From Sphingobacterium composti (GTDB lineage: Bacteria; Bacteroidota; Bacteroidia; Sphingobacteriales; Sphingobacteriaceae): a stretch of 64,000 bases of DNA. The translations under genes and the position numbers were made by a program. Under the pieces are notes generated by a model. The model saw only the letters and a program-made list of their open reading frames with translations. It did not search any database and had not been told where the DNA came from. The stretch spans positions 44,024 through 108,023 of the forward strand of contig NZ_WUQZ01000006.1 of assembly GCF_009829075.1 (NCBI RefSeq), read 5' to 3'. Of this stretch, positions 56,311-64,000 are shown piece by piece (within the stretch, counting starts at the first letter, position 1; each line of letters starts with the position of its first letter).

Positions 56311-57141
56311 ATGCGAATAGATACTCATCAACATTTTTGGCTATTTGACCCCGTACGTGATGCTTGGATTACGGATGATATGGACGTCATTAGACGTAAT
56401 TTTTTACCAAATGATATTTCACAGACATTAAAGGATAACCGAATTGATGGTGTAGTCGCTGTTCAAGCGGATCAATCTCATCAAGAAACACATTTTTTAG
56501 TTGAACTTTCGGAGGTTTATAAAATGATAAAAGGTGTAGTGGGCTGGGTTGATTTGCGATCTTCTCATTTGAGTGAATATTTAGATGAGTTCAAGAAGCA
56601 TAACATTATCAAGGGCTTCCGTCATGTAATAGAGGGAGAACCTGATGGCGAATTTTTGATTAAAGATGATTTTTTACGTGGCATTGAACAATTAACAGCA
56701 TTTGATTATACCTACGATTTACTCATTCGTCCACGTCATTATCAAAGTACGTTGGAATGTGTACGAAATAATCCTAATCAAAAATTTATGTTGGATCATA
56801 TTGCCAAACCACCAATTAAATCTCAAGAGTTCAAGGAGTGGGGTGTTTTTATTGAAAATCTTTCTACCTATCCAAATGTTTATTGTAAGGTTTCAGGTTT
56901 GGCTACAGAAGCGGATTGGACAAATTGGCGTTTAGACCATTTTTCGCAATATCTTGACCATGTTTTTAAGTGTTTTGGAAAAGATAGAATATGTTTTGGT
57001 TCAGATTGGCCGGTTTGTTTATTGGCTGCTTCTTATGAAGAAAATATCGAAATTGTAGAAAGTAAATTAGTGTATTTTACAGAAGAAGAGAAAGACAATT
57101 TTTGGGGATTGAATGCAGTGAAATTTTATAATCTCAATTAA
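56311..57141 (+). CDS. Amidohydrolase-family L-fuconolactonase
   Basis: A 276-residue TIM-barrel hydrolase of the COG3618 lactonase group. The metal motif HQHFWLFDP (His-x-His at residues 6-8) opens the protein, HIAKPPIK lies near 163 and CFGSDWPVCLLA near 228 supplies the catalytic Asp. It would open L-fucono-lactone to L-fuconate. Spaced 9 and 5 bases from its neighbours within the operon. Confidence 0.88.
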   Translation: MRIDTHQHFWLFDPVRDAWITDDMDVIRRNFLPNDISQTLKDNRIDGVVAVQADQSHQETHFLVELSEVYKMIKGVVGWVDLRSSHLSEYLDEFKKHNIIKGFRHVIEGEPDGEFLIKDDFLRGIEQLTAFDYTYDLLIRPRHYQSTLECVRNNPNQKFMLDHIAKPPIKSQEFKEWGVFIENLSTYPNVYCKVSGLATEADWTNWRLDHFSQYLDHVFKCFGKDRICFGSDWPVCLLAASYEENIEIVESKLVYFTEEEKDNFWGLNAVKFYNLN

Positions 57142-57146
57142 GCGTT

Positions 57147-57935
57147 ATGGATTTAAATTTGAAAGATAAAGTCTTCATCATAACTGGTGGAGCAAAGGGG
57201 ATAGGAAGAGGTATTGTATTGGCGTTGGCCAAAGAAGGCGCTATTACCGTTATCGTGGGAAGAAATCAGGATGACAATAATTTGGCACGCGAGGCTGTAT
57301 CTGCCTTGGGGGCTGAGTGCATTTGTGTTGAAGCAGAACTTTCAAATCCAGATGAATGCAAAAAATCCATAGATGCTACGCTTGAGAAGTACGGGAGAAT
57401 AGATGGTGTCGTAAATAATGCAGGTCAAAATGATGGTATAGGATTGGAAAATGGCAGTTATAAAGGATTTATCGAGTCTTATCATAAAAATGTGGTTCAT
57501 TATTATTTGACGGTTCAACATGCATTGGAAGCATTAAAGAATTCCAAAGGCGTAATCCTTAATATTAGTTCGAAGACTGCAGAAACCGGACAGGGTGGGA
57601 CATCCGGTTATGCGGCTTCTAATGGTGCTCGAAATGCTTTGACTCGAGAGTGGGCTGTTGAATTATTGAAATATGGGATACGTGTAAATGCTATAATTGT
57701 TGCAGAATGTGCCACTCCGCAGTATGATACTTGGATCCAAACTTTAGATAATCCTGAGGAAACGCTTAAAAAAATTACTGACAGAATTCCTTTAGAAAAC
57801 CGTATGACTACAGCCGAAGAAATAGCGAATACAGCTGTATTTTTATTGTCTAATCGTTCGAGCCATACAACTGGGCAGCTAGTTTATGTAGACGGTGGCT
57901 ATGTTCATTTGGACAGAGCGTTGATAAAAGAATAG
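57147..57935 (+). CDS. SDR oxidoreductase, probable L-fucose dehydrogenase
   Basis: A 262-residue short-chain dehydrogenase. Cofactor loop TGGAKGIG at residues 13-20, NNAG at 90-93 and catalytic Ser141/Ser142 in LNISSKTA are present. The Tyr is Tyr155 but position Y+4, normally the catalytic lysine, is Asn159 (YAASN). The DNA reads AAT there, so this is not a reading error of translation. Expected reaction is oxidation of L-fucose to the lactone, starting the pathway. Its stop lies in the stem of the following terminator. Confidence 0.82.
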   Translation: MDLNLKDKVFIITGGAKGIGRGIVLALAKEGAITVIVGRNQDDNNLAREAVSALGAECICVEAELSNPDECKKSIDATLEKYGRIDGVVNNAGQNDGIGLENGSYKGFIESYHKNVVHYYLTVQHALEALKNSKGVILNISSKTAETGQGGTSGYAASNGARNALTREWAVELLKYGIRVNAIIVAECATPQYDTWIQTLDNPEETLKKITDRIPLENRMTTAEEIANTAVFLLSNRSSHTTGQLVYVDGGYVHLDRALIKE

Positions 57936-57961
57936 AGACATTAAATATGTCTCTATTCTTT
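57926..57961. terminator. Terminator of the deoxyhexose operon
   Basis: A 16-bp perfect stem (aaaagaatagagacat / atgtctctattctttt) with a 4-base loop. It includes the stop codon of the last operon gene and ends in a T-run on both strands, so it also serves the convergent histidine kinase gene. Confidence 0.85.
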
Positions 57962-57968
57962 TATATAT

Positions 57969-60083
57969 CTAGTTAAAATAAATTTTAGCTAAGTCTTCTG
58001 GATTAAAACTTTTGTCTAGAATACCATCAAAATTGTAGGTGTGATTTCTATTTTCTACCAAACTTCCTTCAGCAGACTGGGCAATTACTTTGACTGAAGA
58101 TAAATTTTTGTTCGATTTTATTTTGTTTAAAACATCCCACCCAGAGACTTTAGGCATTACAATATCGGTAATTACAATTGCTGGTTTGGTTTTTTCGATA
58201 TAGGACAATGCTATTTTTGCATTTTCAAAATATTCAATATTTGTAAATTCGCTGAATGTTTGTTTTGCCATCAATAGATTAATCTTATTGTCATCAATTA
58301 AGACAATAGCAATATCTTTTGGAATAGTTTTTTTACTAATCTCTTTAAATGTATTACTAGTTTCTGAAATTTTGCTATTGTTCAAGGGAATCTGCAAAGT
58401 AAAAGTAGAACCCTTACCGAATTGACTTTTTACACTTAGTTTTCCACCTATTTGTTTGGCTAATAATTGTGAAATATGCAATCCTAATCCAAAACCAACT
58501 TTACTTTTATCTCCATCTACCGTATAGTATTTTCTGAAAACTTGATCAATTTTTTGCTCCTCAATTCCAATTCCAGTGTCTATTACATCAATCGTGATTT
58601 TGTCATTAATGATTTGACTTACAACTTTAACACTACCTTTCTTGGTATATTTTATTGCATTGCTAATTAAGTTCGAGATGATCTGACGAAGTCTGAATTC
58701 GTTTGAATTGATTTTTAAAATCGAATCGAATCTATTGTCATTGATATACGTAATTCCTTTTTGGCTGGCTTGGAAACTATGAAGACTATATGTGTCATGA
58801 ATGATTTGAGATATATTTAAAGATTCAAGCACAACTTCAATAGATTCTGATTCAATCTTACTTAAGTTAAGAATGTCATTGACTGTATTATTAATCAAGT
58901 TGATATCATAGTTAATGTTAAACAACATTTTTTCATCAATATCTTCTTTTTGATTCGTGGACAATAATTTGATAACACCTTTTAATGAGTTTAGTGGAGT
59001 TCTAATTTCATGACTGATATTCGCTAATAAACTAGTTTTCTCCTCAGCTAATTGTGAAGCATAATCTTTTTCTTTGATAAGATTTTGTTCATATTTAGAC
59101 ACTACATATTGGTAATATATAATGAAAAGAAGCATCAACAAGATGACACATAGCGCTAATATGGCGTAGCTACGAAATTTTTCAGTGTTAAGTTTGTAAA
59201 GGAAATAATCATCTTTCTCTGCATTTCTGAATTTTAATTCTTCAATCTCTCTGATTTCTTCAATTGTCTTTTTTAAATCATTAATCAAAGCATAATTAGA
59301 AGTAATAAGCTTTCTTTCTTGTTCTTTTGATAACAAATAGATATTTCTTAAATCGCCATAATTATTTTTGTAACTTGACTCATATGTCCGAATTAAATTC
59401 TCTATATTTTTATGAACTATATCTATTTGATTGACATTAAGTATTTCTGTGTTGTTAGAATTAAGAATTGTGTCATTTTTAGCATTGAAAATTCTTTTAA
59501 TCAAACCTTCTTTTTTTCTTATTATAGTATCAGCTTTAGATTGACTGACTGCTGAAGAATCGTTGAGGATGCGGTTAATAACGGAGTCCGCATTTATAAT
59601 ATTATTGTTTTTTGTTGATAGGAGACTAGGTGAATTCTTAGCTAAATTTTTATCAGCAAAGATAATAAGTTCATCAATTTGTTTTTTCAATGCAATGTAC
59701 CGCATTGATAGTGATGGATCAGTAAGCATTTCTGCATGACTCGAAGTAGTAGAGCTATTAGAGCTTTCTTTAGAAGATAAGGAGTCAAGTGAATTAATAA
59801 TAATATGTAGCGTATCTAATTTCTGTTGATAAGCTTTAAAATTTTGATCCTCAAAAGATATTGCATAAAGTCTAAAGGAATTGTCTACTTCGGAAATTGT
59901 AGAAAATAATTCATATAGAGTAGGAGAAATCTTGGAATTATTAGCATAAGCAATGTTAAGCCGATGTTCAATTTCCTTGTATTGTCTGTACTGTGAGGCA
60001 AATATACTACATAATATTACAAATGAAATAGTAATAATAAGTAAGAGCAATAAACGAAGTATGAATGTTTTCTTAATTGGCAC
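57969..60083 (-). CDS. Hybrid sensor histidine kinase/response regulator
   Basis: A 704-residue membrane sensor. Hydrophobic segments at residues 7-29 and about 305-325 enclose a mostly helical sensor region with no recognised ligand domain. HisKA follows, with the phosphorylated His358 in NISHEIRTPLN, then HATPase_c (NLISNAIKYTKKG, DTGIGI, GFGLGLHIS) and a C-terminal receiver with phospho-acceptor Asp640 in VITDIVMP. No DNA-binding domain is present, so an external output protein is needed. It is an orphan next to a polysaccharide locus; the partner is unknown. Confidence 0.92.
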   Translation of the reverse strand: MPIKKTFILRLLLLLIITISFVILCSIFASQYRQYKEIEHRLNIAYANNSKISPTLYELFSTISEVDNSFRLYAISFEDQNFKAYQQKLDTLHIIINSLDSLSSKESSNSSTTSSHAEMLTDPSLSMRYIALKKQIDELIIFADKNLAKNSPSLLSTKNNNIINADSVINRILNDSSAVSQSKADTIIRKKEGLIKRIFNAKNDTILNSNNTEILNVNQIDIVHKNIENLIRTYESSYKNNYGDLRNIYLLSKEQERKLITSNYALINDLKKTIEEIREIEELKFRNAEKDDYFLYKLNTEKFRSYAILALCVILLMLLFIIYYQYVVSKYEQNLIKEKDYASQLAEEKTSLLANISHEIRTPLNSLKGVIKLLSTNQKEDIDEKMLFNINYDINLINNTVNDILNLSKIESESIEVVLESLNISQIIHDTYSLHSFQASQKGITYINDNRFDSILKINSNEFRLRQIISNLISNAIKYTKKGSVKVVSQIINDKITIDVIDTGIGIEEQKIDQVFRKYYTVDGDKSKVGFGLGLHISQLLAKQIGGKLSVKSQFGKGSTFTLQIPLNNSKISETSNTFKEISKKTIPKDIAIVLIDDNKINLLMAKQTFSEFTNIEYFENAKIALSYIEKTKPAIVITDIVMPKVSGWDVLNKIKSNKNLSSVKVIAQSAEGSLVENRNHTYNFDGILDKSFNPEDLAKIYFN

Positions 60084-60189
60084 AGTCTTGACTTTTATTG
60101 AGTTACAAAAATATCAAAAATATGCCAATTATAATCATTTAGCTACAACAATAATTATGTGTTATCGGATGTAATTTCCATTAAAATTT

Positions 60190-61518
60190 TTATTGTTTAT
60201 GTTGAAAGTTAAGTTTTCTTAGACCTTCTTTAATCTCTGGTGCGTTCATGAACAAGTTCCAAATGAACTGTGATCTGTAGTTTTCAATCATAACGACTAT
60301 TGGACCTTGATCTATTGCTAAGTAGCGTTGTGGAAACCAATTAGCCGTCTCGCTGTAAGCATCATAAAACCCATATTCACCCCAAACTTTTGATTCCAAA
60401 TTATTGAATAAGTAATTAGCAAAACTTATACTTTCTTTTGGAGCATAAGGTATAGATGATAATGCGGCAGTAGGAGAGATAACACCTTTGTCATTATTGG
60501 GATGATGTGCATCATATCCACTTACAGAATAGCTTGCTGTCAATCCCCAACCTTTTTCAGCTCCATATCCCACAAAGTTATTTGGATTGCGTTTCGCATG
60601 TTCGATATGGATCTGGGTATGATTGTGCACTACTTTATCATAATCTACATATTTGTCTTTTAAACCATTAGGATTTAATCCCAAAAAACTATAATGCGAC
60701 CAAAATAAAGGTCCTACTTCTCCTGGGTGAGCATTATGCTTTGCCTCTGTAGGAAATCCGTACTTTTCGATAGTTGTTTTTATTTGCCCGTTTCTAGCCC
60801 ATCCACGGTCATATACTTGTTTTTCAATAGGAAATGTAGGGGAAGAAGCCGCTAAAACATAGGTAATTAGACATTCATCAAATCCTTGAATAGGATGATT
60901 CATTCCAAATCTGTGTTCTGGACTCCAATGCCAATAAATTACGTCTTTACCATTGGTATAATGTTTCCAGTTTATTTCTTTCCAAATCTTATCTGCTAAT
61001 GCTGCTATTTCTTTTTGCTCTTGCGTACCATTTTTATAATATTCCCGCACACAGATTAGTGCTTGCGCTAAAAATGCCGTTTCAACAATGTCTCCTCCAT
61101 TATCTTTATCACCAAAAGCTTTTACTTTTCCGCTAGGGCCTTCGTACCAATGTGCAAAGGCACCTTGGAATCGAGGTAAATTTGAAAGATAAGTAAGTGA
61201 CTTTTTGAAACGATCCTGAGCTTCTCGAGGTTGGATAAACTTTCGCTGTTCAGCGATTAATATTCCCATTAATCCAAAACCGCTACCACCGATTGTAATG
61301 ACATCTTTGTCATTTTGTGGATATTCACCATCCATGTGAATACGCTCTCGAGCTAAACCTGAAACTGGCTCAGCACCTTCCCAAAAGTACTTGAAGGTTT
61401 GTTGCTGGATTTTGGTAAGTAAAGAATCTTGTGTATGCGTGTCATGTTTAGCATGATCAGGAGCTTTACAAGCTAAAAACAATCCGAATGTAACAATATA
61501 TATAAAAAGTAATCTCAT
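60190..61518 (-). CDS. GH144-like glucanase / glucoamylase-family lipoprotein
   Basis: A 442-residue exported lipoprotein (signal peptide ending LFLAC, Cys17). The rest is a single alpha/alpha-barrel of the Glycoamylase (PF10091-type, COG5368) family: QQQTFKYFWEGAEPVSGLARER near residue 38 (by position), GGSGFGLMGILIA near 77, HWYEGPSGK near 122 and GYDAHHPNNDKGVISPTAALSS near 335 (by position). Endo-beta-1,2-glucanases of GH144 have this fold. Genomic partners are a SusD and a DUF4886 lipoprotein, so it probably acts on a beta-glucan at the cell surface. Confidence 0.85.
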   Translation of the reverse strand: MRLLFIYIVTFGLFLACKAPDHAKHDTHTQDSLLTKIQQQTFKYFWEGAEPVSGLARERIHMDGEYPQNDKDVITIGGSGFGLMGILIAEQRKFIQPREAQDRFKKSLTYLSNLPRFQGAFAHWYEGPSGKVKAFGDKDNGGDIVETAFLAQALICVREYYKNGTQEQKEIAALADKIWKEINWKHYTNGKDVIYWHWSPEHRFGMNHPIQGFDECLITYVLAASSPTFPIEKQVYDRGWARNGQIKTTIEKYGFPTEAKHNAHPGEVGPLFWSHYSFLGLNPNGLKDKYVDYDKVVHNHTQIHIEHAKRNPNNFVGYGAEKGWGLTASYSVSGYDAHHPNNDKGVISPTAALSSIPYAPKESISFANYLFNNLESKVWGEYGFYDAYSETANWFPQRYLAIDQGPIVVMIENYRSQFIWNLFMNAPEIKEGLRKLNFQHKQ

Positions 61519-61531
61519 AGTATGTGTAAAT

Positions 61532-61556
61532 GTATTCCTCCCAAGAGGAGGAATAC
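61532..61556. repeat. Hairpin between the DUF4886 and GH144-like genes
   Basis: A 10-bp perfect stem gtattcctcc / ggaggaatac with a 5-base loop lies in the 41-base spacer, without a T-run on the transcribed strand. It is not an intrinsic terminator; it could stabilise or process the transcript. Confidence 0.5.
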
Positions 61557-61559
61557 GAA

Positions 61560-63029
61560 TTATTTAGAAATAAGTCTTGCTGCTGATAGGTAATAAAATC
61601 CGGAACCGTTAGTGTTATTCTCACCGGATGTAACTGTTACAGTAATTTTACCAAAATTATCAGGCTTGATATCTTTTGCAACTATGATATTACTGGTGTT
61701 ATTTGAAGTGTTTAATCGTACAGTTACTTCATTAGCTCCCGAGCAGATATATTTAGTCTCGCGGTTATCACTCACACTCCCTCTAGCGCCGAAGAAAGAT
61801 AAATCATAATTCAAATCTTTATCTAGGCCCGTGAGTTCAAATTTACTTTGGACAATGGTCATTCCACTAAATGCAGCCTTGGAGTTACCAAAATAAGAAT
61901 ATCTTGAAACAGTCGAAGGCATATTAAGTGAAGTATTTGATGTCGTTGGTCCATCAGCATTCACGCCGTTAAATCTTTCAGTGATAGTTAACTTAATTCC
62001 CACATATGAGCCTATACTATCTTTTAAATTGATAGAAGTTCCTGTTAAGAAAGAGTTAATTTGATTCCAATGATTTGCCGCTGCATTATTGCCAAAATCC
62101 AATAATACACTACTTGTCAAAGGTCCGCCAGCTCCACCTTGGAAATCTGTCATTGGGGTAACTTCATTAGGTTTTTGTATAGCAGAATGCGCTGCATTTT
62201 GCGCAATTGCTATTTCAAAATCAGATAAGCCTTGCGGTTTGTAGCTGTTACCAACAACATTAGTACCCATAAGACTTTCATACCACGTACATGCTGCTAG
62301 ATATCTTCCTAATGGCATGCTCAAATGATAACCATCCCGCGTAAAATTATCTTCTACAACACTTGTTCTTCCATTTTGAATAGCGGTTCCTGCTGGTATT
62401 ATCATATCAATTTTAACCAATTCTTTCGCTTTATTGACAGCATCAACAATGGCTGTATACATCTGCATTTGGTCTTTGTTGTAATTATCAAATCCAGTAT
62501 GTGTAGAATTTTTGGCGTATGCCCAAGTTTGGTGCAAAATAAATTTTACATTTTCATTTTTAGCACGTGGTGCTACATAATTGTACAATTCAGCTAAAGA
62601 AGCAGACCAGGTAGCAAATTTCCCAGAATTAGAACTTTCTTGCTGAAAGCTAATATGTGTCCAATTTTCGCTTGCTAAAGCCGTCGCTATTGATGTGTTT
62701 GCTACTGTAGTTTTATTTCCTTCAGCATCTATTTTACGAAAGCTATATGCACCTGCATTTGCTTTTATATTGTTTACATGTTGTTCTAATGTAGCTCCGC
62801 CGATGTACAGATTTCCAATAATGATTTTCTGTCCATTAGCTTTAGCAAGATCATACAAATGTGTTTCTATGGCATCTTCGGAAAAACTATTCCCAATGGC
62901 AAGGACACGAATTGTACCATCATCCGCAGGTTCAGGTATAAAATTCATTGTAGGTCGTTCCATTTTTTGACAACTCATAAAAGCAAGTAATGTCAAAATG
63001 GAAAATATTTTATATATATAAATTTTCAT
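61560..63029 (-). CDS. DUF4886 SGNH-like lipoprotein with C-terminal beta domain
   Basis: A 489-residue exported lipoprotein (signal peptide ending AFMSC, Cys20). Residues 38-290 are the DUF4886 domain, an SGNH-hydrolase relative: RVLAIGNSFSEDAIETHLYDLAK near residue 40 (by position) carries the nucleophile Ser, and a DGYHLSMPLGRYLAA segment near 229 has the catalytic Asp-x-x-His. Residues 305-489 are a beta-sandwich-like module of the type attached to SGNH proteins in Bacteroidota. Probably deacetylates or otherwise trims the glycan of the adjacent locus; inferred. Confidence 0.83.
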   Translation of the reverse strand: MKIYIYKIFSILTLLAFMSCQKMERPTMNFIPEPADDGTIRVLAIGNSFSEDAIETHLYDLAKANGQKIIIGNLYIGGATLEQHVNNIKANAGAYSFRKIDAEGNKTTVANTSIATALASENWTHISFQQESSNSGKFATWSASLAELYNYVAPRAKNENVKFILHQTWAYAKNSTHTGFDNYNKDQMQMYTAIVDAVNKAKELVKIDMIIPAGTAIQNGRTSVVEDNFTRDGYHLSMPLGRYLAACTWYESLMGTNVVGNSYKPQGLSDFEIAIAQNAAHSAIQKPNEVTPMTDFQGGAGGPLTSSVLLDFGNNAAANHWNQINSFLTGTSINLKDSIGSYVGIKLTITERFNGVNADGPTTSNTSLNMPSTVSRYSYFGNSKAAFSGMTIVQSKFELTGLDKDLNYDLSFFGARGSVSDNRETKYICSGANEVTVRLNTSNNTSNIIVAKDIKPDNFGKITVTVTSGENNTNGSGFYYLSAARLISK

Positions 63030-63047
63030 ATCTAAATATCTTTTAGG

Positions 63048-64000
63048 TTATCTATAGTCAGGGTTTTGAATCAAAACTCCAGCAGATTTATCAATCTCAG
63101 GTTGAGGAATAGGGAAGAAGCGATGTTTCAATTGATAGTTTACATGACCAGCATCTCGCATTGTTTGTACATCAATATCCCAACGAATTAAATCATAAAA
63201 ACGCTCATTTTCCATACCTAATTCTACTTGTCTTTCGTGACGTATAGCATTGCGTAAAGCCACTTGATCGCGTGTAGTCACAGCTGGTAATGCTGTCGCA
63301 TTACTACCTCTTGCGCGTGCTCTGACACGCTCCAATAAATCCAAGGCTAAGTCAACATTTGCGTTTCCACCCACTTCATTTGCTGCTTCTGCTGCTAACA
63401 GAACCACATCAGCATAGCGAATAAGACGAACATTAAACCAATCTCCAAATCTGCTTCCATATTTTGCTCTTAAGTTAGGGTTTGTATATACCTTTTTGTT
63501 CCAATAAGGTCGTGGTAAATTGTCAGGTAATACTTCACCATACGGCTCATTTCGCTGACCAGAATATAAAATTGTAACATCTTTTCGTGGATCATTCGGT
63601 TCAAAAGCTTCCAGTAATCTAGGGTGTGGAATATTCCATCCCCAACCCAAATCCCAAGAACCTGATCCGCGTACACCTTGACGACTGGCATACGTAACAC
63701 CAAAATTTTGTACGCCATCAAATAGTGCTTGTATTTCAAAAATCGATTCTTTGCTATTTTCACTTTCTTCACGGAAAATCATGTTATAAGGAACACTCAA
63801 ATCGTAAACTTCAGAATTAATTACTTGCATAGCAGATGCCAGAGCTTCACTAAATCTCTTACGTGCCATTAGCGTTTTAGTTTGCACAGCTAAAGCAGCA
63901 CCTTTTGTAATTCGTCCAGGATGACTTGGCCATGTCGATGGTAAATAGGCTACAGCGTCCGTTAAGTCAGCATCAATCTGTTGATAGATATCATTAATAC
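63048..64000 (-). CDS. RagB/SusD family nutrient-uptake outer membrane protein (partial)
   Basis: C-terminal 316 residues of a SusD-type surface lipoprotein; the gene continues past the right edge. The open frame from 63888 to 64000 reads through in the same phase (INDIYQQIDADLTDAVAYL and PSTWPSHPGRITKGAALAV), so any start within this window is internal. Helical TPR-like part is followed by the SusD family C-terminal region with VRLIRYADVVLLAAEAANEVGG near the middle (by position) and RHERQVELGMENERFYDLIRW near 238 (by position). It binds glycans for a SusC partner expected to the right. Confidence 0.92.
   Translation of the reverse strand, partial: INDIYQQIDADLTDAVAYLPSTWPSHPGRITKGAALAVQTKTLMARKRFSEALASAMQVINSEVYDLSVPYNMIFREESENSKESIFEIQALFDGVQNFGVTYASRQGVRGSGSWDLGWGWNIPHPRLLEAFEPNDPRKDVTILYSGQRNEPYGEVLPDNLPRPYWNKKVYTNPNLRAKYGSRFGDWFNVRLIRYADVVLLAAEAANEVGGNANVDLALDLLERVRARARGSNATALPAVTTRDQVALRNAIRHERQVELGMENERFYDLIRWDIDVQTMRDAGHVNYQLKHRFFPIPQPEIDKSAGVLIQNPDYR

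Overview
The window is a low-GC (roughly 35%), densely coded chromosomal segment of a Bacteroidota bacterium, most likely from the Sphingobacteriaceae or a close relative. The evidence is Bacteroidota-type promoters (TTG, about 19 bp, TAnnTTTG), a RagB/SusD protein, a type IX secretion plug protein (DUF5103), DUF4296 and PG_1098-type proteins, a fused DAHP synthase/chorismate mutase and a fused E1 alpha/beta 2-oxoacid dehydrogenase. There is no rRNA, tRNA, CRISPR array, prophage or insertion sequence.

Layout. 1-2.2 kb: M3 oligopeptidase (-). 2.4-6.3 kb: a sulfur/persulfide operon (+) with a thiosulfate-transporter-like YeeE split into two proteins, a TauE-like exporter, a persulfide-dioxygenase-like MBL/rhodanese fusion and a cysteine-containing Crp/Fnr regulator; a perfect 14-bp palindrome replaces the -33 box of its promoter. 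6.4-12.6 kb: rlmH, a 40-residue membrane protein, a Nudix/DUF1080/unknown trio (-), the fused E1 and a ROK-like kinase. 12.7-17.5 kb: aromatic operon (-) pheA, DAHP synthase/chorismate mutase, aroA, aroC, preceded by a promoter, a Phe/Tyr-rich leader peptide and a terminator/antiterminator pair, i.e. a ribosome-mediated attenuator. 17.8-24 kb: EamA transporter, YigZ, fabG, mqo, then a TPP riboswitch controlling a PnuC/PnuT transporter that is translationally coupled to an acyl-CoA-dehydrogenase-like flavoprotein. 24-43 kb: housekeeping genes (LLM oxidoreductase, PG_1098 methyltransferase, aspartate kinase, YggS, mutS2, amino-acid permease, T9SS plug, dapA, ligA, a lipid acyltransferase/glycosyltransferase pair, WbqC). 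43.7-44 kb: two tandem intergenic units that share an identical 36-nt block, each followed by a terminator of different sequence; they look like twin small RNAs. 44.7-49.2 kb: gpsA, hemF and a pair of M16 peptidase-like proteins.

49-58 kb: a NamZ-like protein and an AraC regulator (-) divergent from a seven-gene operon (+) for non-phosphorylating 6-deoxyhexose (probably L-fucose) breakdown: FucP permease, mutarotase, UxaA-family dehydratase, SDR, FAH-family hydrolase, lactonase and a second SDR. This set is sufficient to take L-fucose to pyruvate plus lactate. The second SDR has Asn in place of the catalytic Lys of YxxxK. 58-64 kb: an orphan hybrid histidine kinase and the end of a polysaccharide utilisation locus (-): SusD (cut by the window edge), a DUF4886 SGNH-like lipoprotein and a GH144-like glucanase lipoprotein.

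The most noteworthy signals are regulatory: the aromatic attenuator, the twin small-RNA candidates, the palindrome in front of the sulfur operon, the flavoprotein in a TPP-controlled operon and direct repeats in front of fucP. All functions are read from sequence motifs and context; no database search was possible.
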